Shown in pieces: positions 8,693 through 17,177 of a stretch of DNA of 64,000 bases. The position numbers and the translations under genes are program-made. This DNA is from Phycisphaerae bacterium (lineage in GTDB: Bacteria; Planctomycetota; Phycisphaerae; Phycisphaerales; SM1A02), in contig VGXN01000001.1 in the NCBI GenBank assembly GCA_016873335.1, positions 26,681 to 90,680 on the forward strand, written 5' to 3'. Position 1 is the stretch's first letter. Each line of letters starts with the position of its first letter. The notes beneath the pieces were generated by a model. The model was given only the letters and a program-made list of their open reading frames with translations. It searched no databases and was not told the DNA's origin.

Positions 8693-9907
8693 TCAGACCT
8701 TTAGGAGCGCCATCGCAGCGCAGGTCACGAGCGCGGCGCCTTGCGGGTCAAGATCCGCCGGCGACTGGCTGTATTCCACCAGTTCGGGCAGCCCGCCCGT
8801 CACAAGCTTTGCAGCGGTCATGTTCCCGACGCTGCACCAACGCTGGTGGTTCTGGTCGTGCCCAACCTTGCCGAGGAACGCCTCCATGTTGCCCTCAAGG
8901 TATGTGGACAGCAGGGAACGGTCGTACGCCTCCACTTGGCGGCGAATCTCCGTGCCCACGGGAGTCTGGTCGCCAAACTGCGGCCCGACATGGCTGAGAT
9001 CCGCGCTCGCCACGACGAGCGTCTTGCCATCGGCAGCGCTGAGCAGTTCCTTCAGCACAGGAACGAAGTCGTCGAACGACACGCGCGCACCATCATCGGC
9101 GATCATCGGCACAAGCGGACTCGGCACAAGTGCGGCAACGATCGGCACTCGACCGATCACCTCATGAATCCACGGCAGTTGAATGCTGATCGAGTGCTCG
9201 CCGAGCAGATCCACCTCATCCTTGAACAGCCGATCGCCGAGTTTCGTTTCGAGCGCACTCAGCAGTGGAGTGTCGGGCGCGAATGCACCAAACGGACTCA
9301 GGAATCCGTGCCGACTCATCACGATGCCATCGCCGCTGCCGAAGTGGTTGGTTCCAAGAATGACGACGCGCGAAAACGTGTGGCTCGAGCCGATCGACTT
9401 GTACGCCGCCGCGTATGTCGATTTGCTGCGCGCATAATCCATGTGCGGCGTCACGATGCCGAGGAGTTCGCCATCGAGTTCCGGATCCTCGGCCGCGGTG
9501 AGCCACTCAGCGATGTTCTTCTTCGCCTCTTCAGCCGTGGTCCCCGCCGCATCCGCTGCGGCGGTGCGAAATCCACCCTCCGTGGCAACGCGCGTCATCG
9601 CTTCGCGTTCAAGCCGATCGCAGTTGGGACCCCACAAGAGTCCCGACTCATCAAGGGCCTTCACGAGTTGCAGAAGAAAGTCCGCGGGCGCGCCCGTCAG
9701 TTCGCCGATCTCTTGGAGACTCTTCTCGCCGCGGAATGCCCCGAGCAGCGGGAGCAGCTCAGGCGGCACCACAGGGCATTGACCATCGCCGCGCAGGTTG
9801 GCAGGGTCTCGGAGCGCCACAAAGACCTTCTTCTGATCATTTTCGACGCCGATGGGGTGGAACTGCCGGATGTGCGGACGGTCGAGGTGGGGGGGGAGGT
9901 CCGACAT
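8693..9907 (-). CDS. Memo-family (AmmeMemoRadiSam system protein B-like) protein with an extra N-terminal helical domain
   Basis: 'GIVTPHMDYARSKSTYAAAYKSI', 'VVILGTNHFG', 'EHSISIQLPWIHEV', 'VVASADLSHVGPQFG'. Confidence 0.85.
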   Translation of the reverse strand: MSDLPPHLDRPHIRQFHPIGVENDQKKVFVALRDPANLRGDGQCPVVPPELLPLLGAFRGEKSLQEIGELTGAPADFLLQLVKALDESGLLWGPNCDRLEREAMTRVATEGGFRTAAADAAGTTAEEAKKNIAEWLTAAEDPELDGELLGIVTPHMDYARSKSTYAAAYKSIGSSHTFSRVVILGTNHFGSGDGIVMSRHGFLSPFGAFAPDTPLLSALETKLGDRLFKDEVDLLGEHSISIQLPWIHEVIGRVPIVAALVPSPLVPMIADDGARVSFDDFVPVLKELLSAADGKTLVVASADLSHVGPQFGDQTPVGTEIRRQVEAYDRSLLSTYLEGNMEAFLGKVGHDQNHQRWCSVGNMTAAKLVTGGLPELVEYSQSPADLDPQGAALVTCAAMALLKV

Positions 9908-10087
9908 GGGCAGGGGAGTGTACGTGCGAAGCGCGGGTTATTGACGCCCTGAAGTTCCCATTTCGCACAATCCAAGCCGAGCGATCAAAGAGACGACCGC
10001 GAACAGCCGAAGTGCTGTGATCGACTACCATCCTCCGCCCAACTCCGCCCACTCAGCGGGCATCAACTGCAACAGGACTGAATCAAC

Positions 10088-11908
10088 ATGACGCAATCAT
10101 CCATCTCCGTTTCCATCGCCAGCCGCGCGACCGCACTTGGTGCAGGTCTGGTTGCGTGCGCCATCACGCTTGCCGTCGTGGCTCAGGCTCCCCAGGGACA
10201 GCCAGAGGCGCCGCCCTCGCTGCCAGATGGCGCGCCTGTTGCGAAGCCTCCGGCGTCATCAAGTCCGGGCGTCCTATCCCGGAACAATCAGCCAGGTCTC
10301 TCAGCGAAGGAGTTGACGGCGAGCAAGCCAAGCCTTGCGCCGACGCAGGACGCGGTTGGGAAGACCCCGCCCGCCGACGGAACGAACCTCGCAGTTCCGT
10401 CGGGACCGCCGCCGATCGTTTTCGATCCGCCGGTGCTGAATCTCGGCGAAATGCAGGCGGACATCCCGAAGACTGGGGTGATCAAGATCCGAAATGTCAC
10501 GGACAAGCCAGTCACGATTGCCCGTGCAATTCCTGGCTGCGGTTGCACGACGGCAAACGCTCCAAAGGATCCGATCGCACCCGGTGGTTTCGCGGAGATG
10601 GAGATCACGCTGAAGCCAGGTCCGAAGCAGGGCGTCACCATGTCGAAGCGGGTGACCTTCCAAATCGACGGCGCTGCGCCCGTGATTCTCACGGTCGAAG
10701 GGCAGGTGGTCGCATACATCACCGTGACGCCCGACGCCATTGATGGTCCAGAAACGCCCGAGAACGCGAAGCCTGATTCTGGGAAGATTGTGCTTGCTGC
10801 GGTCGACAACCAGCCGTTCAAGGTCACCGCCGTGAACCCGCCTGTGGTGCAGTCCATCGGTGATGCAGCATCACAGGAACACATCCTGCAGGTGGACTGG
10901 CAAAAGTGGCAGGATCAAGGTCGTCCGATCAAGTTGACGATCGCCACAGATCACCCGAAGGCGTCCGCGCTCAGCGTCATGGTCAAGCGTCCCATCACCG
11001 CATCGGACCGCCCGCGCCCTCTTGAGCCAACGCAGCGCGCATCCACGCAGCCGACAAGCGAACTGGTGGTTGCTTCACAGCAAGGCAACACGGTGCGTGT
11101 GAAGGAACTTCTCGCTGTGCCAGGCGTGAACGTGAATGAAACCGATCCAGGTACCGGACGCACGGCACTCCACTGGGCGGCTCGCGAGAATCGCACTGAA
11201 ATCATTGAGCTGCTCATTGCGGCAAAGGCGGATCCGAACTCCTCGGACCGAACGGGGAAGGGACCCCTGACGCTTGCCGCGGAAACAGGCAGCATTGATG
11301 CGGAGAAACTCCTGCTTGCCAAGGGGGCGAGCCTGACCAACCGAGACTCCATCGGCGGGACACCGCTGATTTGGGCTTGCGGACTTGGAACAGGTGAGTC
11401 CGTGAAAGTTCTGCTCGACGGCGGTGCCGATGCGACCATCACCGATGTGAATGGTCTGACGCCACTGATCTGGGCAGCCGGCATCGGGAAGCCAGAGTCC
11501 GTGGCGATCCTTCTGGAGCGAAATCCAAACCTCCCGCTTGAAGTGAAGGACGGCGTGACTGGAGACACCGCCCTGATGCGCGCTGTGCGCAGCGGCAAGA
11601 TTGAGAGCGTTCGGATGCTCATCAATCGAAAGGCAGATGTCAACACCGTGAACAAGCAGGGGTACACGCCCGTGCAACTCGCGGCGATGTCGGGCACCGC
11701 CGAGAAGGTCAAACTGCTGATCGAGGCGAAGGCGGATCTGTCCGCGAAGGACGCGACTGGGCGGACTGCGCTGGACTTGGCGCAGCGCCGAACGGACGCG
11801 GCTGGTCGTGAGATCTACGATTTGCTGAAGGCCAATGGTGCGACAAGTGCCGTTCCGGTTCCACCGCAGGGTGGGGCAGCCGATTCTGGGAAGCCCGCAG
11901 GACAGTAA
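10088..11908 (+). CDS. Exported DUF1573-domain and ankyrin-repeat fusion protein
   Basis: Signal-like N-terminus; 'IVFDPPVLNLGEMQADIPKTGVIKIRNVTDKPVTIARAIPGCGCTTANAPKDPIAPG' (DUF1573-like); about 7 ankyrin repeats such as 'GRTALHWAARENRTEIIELLIAAKADPN'. Confidence 0.9.
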   Translation: MTQSSISVSIASRATALGAGLVACAITLAVVAQAPQGQPEAPPSLPDGAPVAKPPASSSPGVLSRNNQPGLSAKELTASKPSLAPTQDAVGKTPPADGTNLAVPSGPPPIVFDPPVLNLGEMQADIPKTGVIKIRNVTDKPVTIARAIPGCGCTTANAPKDPIAPGGFAEMEITLKPGPKQGVTMSKRVTFQIDGAAPVILTVEGQVVAYITVTPDAIDGPETPENAKPDSGKIVLAAVDNQPFKVTAVNPPVVQSIGDAASQEHILQVDWQKWQDQGRPIKLTIATDHPKASALSVMVKRPITASDRPRPLEPTQRASTQPTSELVVASQQGNTVRVKELLAVPGVNVNETDPGTGRTALHWAARENRTEIIELLIAAKADPNSSDRTGKGPLTLAAETGSIDAEKLLLAKGASLTNRDSIGGTPLIWACGLGTGESVKVLLDGGADATITDVNGLTPLIWAAGIGKPESVAILLERNPNLPLEVKDGVTGDTALMRAVRSGKIESVRMLINRKADVNTVNKQGYTPVQLAAMSGTAEKVKLLIEAKADLSAKDATGRTALDLAQRRTDAAGREIYDLLKANGATSAVPVPPQGGAADSGKPAGQ

Positions 11909-11919
11909 AGTCTGCGGGT

Positions 11920-13470
11920 ATGACCACGCTCTCACGCTCTGATGCGCGGGCTGCAACTGCGCCCGCTGTCTATGCGCAACTGATTGAACGCTGCCGAAGT
12001 GCACATCTGATCGAGGCGACATCGGCGATTCTTGGCTGGGACCAGGAGACCATGATGCCCGCGGGCGGCGTGGTACTCCGTGGCAAGCAACAGGCGGCGC
12101 TCGCTCGCATCCACCATCAGATGACGACCGCACGCGAGGTGGGCGACCTGCTCGCGGCGTGTGAGGCGGATCGCACCATCATGGAGAGCGGTTCGGCGGA
12201 GGCTGCCAATGTGCGGGAGATTCGGCGCGACTACGACAAGGCCACCAAGCTGCCCGAGTCGCTCGTGAGCGAGTTGGCGCAAGTGTCGAGTGAGGCGCAG
12301 CATGAGTGGGCGAAGGCGCGCAAGGCAAGTGACTTCGCGCACTTTCTTCCCTGGTTGAAGCGACTGGTGCAACTGAACCGAGACAAGGCGGCGTGTTTGG
12401 GAGTTCCTGCGGGAGGTGAAGCGTGGGATGCACTTGCAGACACCTTTGAGCCGGGCTGCACGGCGGCTTCGGTCACGGCGGTGTTCACGCCGCTACGCAC
12501 CAGACTTGTGAAACTGATCGCAGAACTGCGCGAAGCCAAGCGCGGACCCTCGAACCGTTTCAACGAAACGGCACTGCCGATCGACTTGCAGACATCATTC
12601 GTCCGCATGGTGACCGAGGCCATCGGCTTCGATTTCGAGCGCGGGCGGCTCGATGCGAGCACGCATCCATTCTGTGGTGGCAGCCACTGCAACGATGTGC
12701 GCATGACGACGCGCTACTGCGAGACCTGCTTGAACGATGCGCTTGGGTCAACCATGCACGAAGCTGGGCACGGCATGTACGAGCAGGGGCTCCCCGAAAG
12801 CGCCATCGGAACACCGCTCGGGACCGCCGTGTCGCTGGCGATTCACGAGAGTCAGAGCAGGCTGTGGGAGAATCAGGTCGGTCGGGGCCTGCCATTTTGG
12901 AAGTGGTGTCGGCCGCATCTCGTTTCGCACTTCGGGTCGTCGGTTGACACCTTCACGGTCGACGAGTTGTACGGTGCAGCGAACATCGTTGAGGCTGGCT
13001 TCATCCGCGTCGAAGCCGACGAAGCGACGTACAACCTGCATGTCATGGTCCGATTCGAGTTGGAGCGTCTGCTGATTGGCGGTCAACTTGATCCAGCCGA
13101 TCTTCCGACCGAGTGGAACCGTCGTTACCGCGACTATCTCGGGCTCGAAGTGCCCGATGATCGGCGCGGCTGCCTGCAGGATGTGCACTGGAGCATGGGC
13201 GCGTTCGGCTACTTCCCGACCTACACGCTCGGCACGCTTTACAGTGCGCAACTGTTCTCGGCGGCTCGGCGTGACCTGCCAGGCTTGGAGGATGGATTCG
13301 CTTCAGGCCATTTCGCGCCGCTTCTGAAGTGGCTGCGGACAAACATCCACGCGCATGGACGGCGCTACTCGCCTGCGGAGTTGTGCACGCGCGCGACGGG
13401 GAAGCCACTCAGCAGCGAGCCGTATCTGGAGTACCTCGAAGGCAAGCTTCGCCCGCTGTACGGTCTTTGA
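11920..13470 (+). CDS. Carboxypeptidase Taq family (M32) metallopeptidase
   Basis: 'LGWDQETMMPAGG', HExxH zinc motif 'TMHEAGHGMYEQGLP', 'SLAIHESQSRLWENQVGRG', 'FELERLLIGG'. Confidence 0.93.
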   Translation: MTTLSRSDARAATAPAVYAQLIERCRSAHLIEATSAILGWDQETMMPAGGVVLRGKQQAALARIHHQMTTAREVGDLLAACEADRTIMESGSAEAANVREIRRDYDKATKLPESLVSELAQVSSEAQHEWAKARKASDFAHFLPWLKRLVQLNRDKAACLGVPAGGEAWDALADTFEPGCTAASVTAVFTPLRTRLVKLIAELREAKRGPSNRFNETALPIDLQTSFVRMVTEAIGFDFERGRLDASTHPFCGGSHCNDVRMTTRYCETCLNDALGSTMHEAGHGMYEQGLPESAIGTPLGTAVSLAIHESQSRLWENQVGRGLPFWKWCRPHLVSHFGSSVDTFTVDELYGAANIVEAGFIRVEADEATYNLHVMVRFELERLLIGGQLDPADLPTEWNRRYRDYLGLEVPDDRRGCLQDVHWSMGAFGYFPTYTLGTLYSAQLFSAARRDLPGLEDGFASGHFAPLLKWLRTNIHAHGRRYSPAELCTRATGKPLSSEPYLEYLEGKLRPLYGL

Positions 13471-13488
13471 GCAATCTCTCTCGCGGGT

Positions 13489-13959
13489 TCAGGACTTCGA
13501 TTGCCCCGGCGGCGTCTGCACGGCAGATGGGTTTGTGAGGCGGGCGGAGACCTCTGTCAATGCCTTGCTTGGATCGCGTCCTGGAATGCGACCAAAGATG
13601 GAAATCAAGACGACCGCGAGAGTCCAGAGCGGCAGGGTTCCCACGCCGGGGATCGCTTCGGCAGCGAGAATCGGCAGGATCAGCAGCGGCCGACCGAGCG
13701 CCAGCCACAGAAGTGTCGCCGTCAGCGCATCGACGGCAAACACCGCCGGGAAGGTGATGATCAGGCTGCTCGTAAGGAATGAGAACACATCCGAGGCGAT
13801 GGCGATGCCAAGCGCAAGCACGATGCGAAGCCAAGAGGGCCGCTGCCATGACGGCGGTGCCGCACCGACCGCTGGCGTTGTCGTTGCGCCCGTCGCTGCC
13901 GAGGAGCCCGCCGTGGTGTCTGTTCCCACGTTGTTGGTTTTGCCTTCGCTTTCGCCCAT
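13489..13959 (-). CDS. Small membrane protein, hypothetical
   Basis: Hydrophobic segments 'WLRIVLALGIAIASDVFSFLTSSLIITFPAVFAVDALTATLLWLAL' and 'LPLWTLAVVLISIFG'. Confidence 0.65.
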   Translation of the reverse strand: MGESEGKTNNVGTDTTAGSSAATGATTTPAVGAAPPSWQRPSWLRIVLALGIAIASDVFSFLTSSLIITFPAVFAVDALTATLLWLALGRPLLILPILAAEAIPGVGTLPLWTLAVVLISIFGRIPGRDPSKALTEVSARLTNPSAVQTPPGQSKS

Positions 13960-13995
13960 GCTGTGTACCCTTGCAAGACTCTACCCGACTCGCCC

Positions 13996-15891
13996 ATGCC
14001 ATACGACCGCTCCATCATCCGCAATGTCGCCATCATCGCGCATGTCGACCATGGGAAGACGACGCTTGTCGATGCGCTGCTTCGTTCGTCGAGTGCGGCG
14101 AGCGAGGTGGAGCAGGACGCCGAATGCGTCATGGACTCGAACCCACTGGAGCGCGAGCGGGGCATCACCATTCTCTCGAAGAACTGTGCGGTTGATCATG
14201 TCGTGACGCGGGGCCCGCGCAAGGGCGACGCGATCCGCGTCAACATCATCGATACCCCGGGGCACGCCGACTTTGGCGGCGAGGTGGAGCGCGTCCTGCG
14301 CATGGCGGATGGGTGTCTGCTGCTGGCGGACGCGATGGAGGGACCGATGCCGCAAACGCGCTTCGTTCTTTCCAAGGCGCTGGAAGTTGGACTGCGTCCG
14401 ATTCTGGTGGTGAACAAGTGCGATCGACCCGACGCTCGTCCCGATGCGGTGGTCGACGAAGTGTTTGACCTGCTCGTCGATCTTGGTGCGGATGATCGTG
14501 CTCTTGACTTCCCGGTCGTGTGGGCTTCGGGTCGCGAAGGCTGGGCCAGCCGCGACCGCGAGGATCGAACGCACGGCGTGGAAGATCTGTTCGCGGTGAT
14601 CGCCGAGCATGTGCCGGCGCCCACGGGTGATCCCAAGGCCGCACTGCAGTTTCTGGTGGTCAATCTCGACTCCAACGACTATGTCGGGCGCCTTGGGATC
14701 GGGCGAGTCTTCGATGGAACGCTGCGCCCCGGTCCGGTTGCCGTCTGCAAGTCGGACGGCTCCGTGCGGAAGGGGCAGGTGCAGGGGATCAAGCGCTTTG
14801 AGGGACTCGCGCGCGCGTCCGCCGATGCGATCGAAGCGGGGGATCTGTGCCTGATCGAGGGCATCCCCGACATTGAGATCGGCGATACGGTCTGTCCGTT
14901 GGATTCGCCGAAGCCGTTGCCGCGCGTTCATGTCGATGAGCCGACGCTGCATATGGTCTTCCGGATCAACGACGGACCGCTCGTGGGGCGTGACGGCAAG
15001 TTTGTGACAAGCCGCCAGATTGCCGAGCGGCTCGAGCGCGAGTTGCGGTCCAACGTGGCGCTTCGTGTTGCGCCAGGTGACAGTGCCGAGGAGTTCCACG
15101 TCTCTGGACGAGGACTGCTGCACCTCGGCGTCCTGCTCGAGACGATGCGCCGAGAGGGATTCGAACTCACGGTCGGCAAGCCCAACGTCATCGAGCGGGA
15201 GATCGCAGGTGTTCGGCATGAACCCTATGAACGCCTCGCCCTGGATGTCGCGCAGCACGCGATGGGGCCTGCCATGGAGTTGATCGGACAGCGCGGCGCC
15301 GAGGTCACGAAGGTGGACATGCGTGGCTCGCGCGCGCATATCGAAGCGGACATCCCCGCGCGTGGGCTGATCGGACTTCGCAGCCGGATTCTGAACGCCA
15401 CGGGCGGCGAGGCCGTGATGCATCATTCGTTCTGCGATTACAGACCTGTGCGGATGGCGCCTCGCAAGCGCACCAACGGCGTGATGGTGGCGGTCGAGGC
15501 CGGAACTGCCACCACATACTCGCTGCTGAACCTCTCCGACCGCGGCGTGATGTTCGTCGCCAATGCGGAGGTCATCTATGAAGGCATGGTCGTTGGCGAA
15601 CACAACAGGGACAACGACCTGCATGTCAACGTGGTGAAGGCCAAGGCGATGTCGAACGTGCGCGAGTCCAACAAGGAAGCGACCGTCGTGCTGAAGGCCC
15701 CGCGCCCGCTCACGCTGGAGTCCGCGCTCGAATACCTCGAGTCCGACGAGTTGGTCGAGATCACACCGACCGCAGTTCGGATCCGAAAGCGCATTCTGAA
15801 GGAGAGCGATCGGCGGCGGATCACTCGGCAGCAGAAGGACCGCGAGGCGGCAGCCGCTGCCGACGAGAGTGCCTCTGCGGGATCCGTCTAG
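13996..15891 (+). CDS. typA: GTP-binding translational regulator TypA/BipA
   Basis: '[25 protein letters not shown]', '[11 protein letters not shown]', '[16 protein letters not shown]', 'VVNKCDRP'. Start taken at MPYDRS (13996), not 13963. Confidence 0.95.
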   Translation: MPYDRSIIRNVAIIAHVDHGKTTLVDALLRSSSAASEVEQDAECVMDSNPLERERGITILSKNCAVDHVVTRGPRKGDAIRVNIIDTPGHADFGGEVERVLRMADGCLLLADAMEGPMPQTRFVLSKALEVGLRPILVVNKCDRPDARPDAVVDEVFDLLVDLGADDRALDFPVVWASGREGWASRDREDRTHGVEDLFAVIAEHVPAPTGDPKAALQFLVVNLDSNDYVGRLGIGRVFDGTLRPGPVAVCKSDGSVRKGQVQGIKRFEGLARASADAIEAGDLCLIEGIPDIEIGDTVCPLDSPKPLPRVHVDEPTLHMVFRINDGPLVGRDGKFVTSRQIAERLERELRSNVALRVAPGDSAEEFHVSGRGLLHLGVLLETMRREGFELTVGKPNVIEREIAGVRHEPYERLALDVAQHAMGPAMELIGQRGAEVTKVDMRGSRAHIEADIPARGLIGLRSRILNATGGEAVMHHSFCDYRPVRMAPRKRTNGVMVAVEAGTATTYSLLNLSDRGVMFVANAEVIYEGMVVGEHNRDNDLHVNVVKAKAMSNVRESNKEATVVLKAPRPLTLESALEYLESDELVEITPTAVRIRKRILKESDRRRITRQQKDREAAAAADESASAGSV

Positions 15892-15902
15892 CATCGAGGG
15901 GT

Positions 15903-17171
15903 ATGCCGACGATTGTCCAGAAGTTCGGTGGTACGAGCGTTGCGGATCCCGAGTGCATTCGTCGGGCCGCGGCGCGTGTGGCAGATACGCGCAAGGCTGG
16001 ATTCGATGTGGTGGTCGTGGCAAGTGCGATGGGTCGCACAACGGACGATCTGATTGAACTCGCCGAGCGGATCAGCCCTGTGCCCGATCGGCGCGAACTG
16101 GACATGCTGATGGCAACGGGGGAGCAGGCGAGCGTGGCTCTGGTGGCGATGGCTCTTCGCGAACTCGGCTGCCCGGCAGGGGCACTCACGGGTGGACAAG
16201 CTGGCATTCGCACAGACGGCGTGCATGGGCGTGCGCGCATCACACGAATCGAATGCGGGCGGCTCGAGCGAATGCTCTCGCGCGGCGAGATACCAGTGGT
16301 GGCGGGTTTCCAAGGCACAAGCGAAGAGGGCGAACTGACCACACTCGGTCGCGGCGGCAGCGACACGACTGCGGTCGCCATTGCGGCGGCCCTCCGCGTG
16401 CGCGAGCAGGGGGGCTGCTGCGAGATCTTTACGGATGTCGATGGTGTGTACACAGCGGATCCGCGGCTTGTCCGTCATGCGGTGAAATTGCCGCGCATCT
16501 CCTATGAAGAGATGCTTGAACTCGCGGCGCTTGGCGCGGGCGTCATGCACGCCCGCGCAGTGCTGTTTGGCGAGAAGTACGGGGTGCCGATCCACGTGCG
16601 GCACAGCCAAAGACCTGATTCGGGAACCATGATTTCACGGGAGAACTCATCCATGGAAGAACTTGCTGTCGTTGGTTGCGCGTTGAAGGACGAACTCGGT
16701 CGGGTCAGTATTCGCCAGGTTCAGAATGCCGTCGGGTTGCAGGGGCGTCTCTTCACGGCGCTCGCACACTCGAACATCGTGGTCGATGACATCGTCCAGA
16801 CCGAGCAGGGGGCTGCCACGATGATCGCGTTCACCCTCGAACATGGAGATCTCGGCGATGCCAAGCAGATCGTGGCCCGAACCCTCGCGGAACTTGGTGA
16901 GGGCGAAATGTCCGTCGAGGTGGGGCTTGCAAAGGTGTCGGTGGTTGGCGTTGGAATGAAGAGCCATGCAGGTGTCGCCAGCCGAATGTTCCGCGCGCTC
17001 GGTGATGCCGGGATTGGCATTCACAACATCACGACCAGTGAGATCAAGATCAGTTGCATCATCGACCACGAGGACGGTCAGCGCGCGCTTGAGACGGTGC
17101 ACTCGGCGTTCGGCCTCGGGCTCGGAAGCGGTGCAACCATCGCGATGCAGATCGATTCCTCACGATTCTGA
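15903..17171 (+). CDS. lysC: Aspartate kinase
   Basis: 'IVQKFGGTSVADPE', 'TTLGRGGSDTTAVAIAAAL', 'FTDVDGVYTADPRLV', C-terminal ACT domains 'VGVGMKSHAGVASRMFRALGDAGIGIHNITTSEIKISCII'. Confidence 0.95.
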   Translation: MPTIVQKFGGTSVADPECIRRAAARVADTRKAGFDVVVVASAMGRTTDDLIELAERISPVPDRRELDMLMATGEQASVALVAMALRELGCPAGALTGGQAGIRTDGVHGRARITRIECGRLERMLSRGEIPVVAGFQGTSEEGELTTLGRGGSDTTAVAIAAALRVREQGGCCEIFTDVDGVYTADPRLVRHAVKLPRISYEEMLELAALGAGVMHARAVLFGEKYGVPIHVRHSQRPDSGTMISRENSSMEELAVVGCALKDELGRVSIRQVQNAVGLQGRLFTALAHSNIVVDDIVQTEQGAATMIAFTLEHGDLGDAKQIVARTLAELGEGEMSVEVGLAKVSVVGVGMKSHAGVASRMFRALGDAGIGIHNITTSEIKISCIIDHEDGQRALETVHSAFGLGLGSGATIAMQIDSSRF

Positions 17172-17177
17172 GCGAGC

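Noticed and set aside
13981-16041. 686-aa minus-strand ORF
   Set aside because: Antisense shadow of typA, which has unmistakable GTPase motifs; His/Arg-rich low-quality composition.
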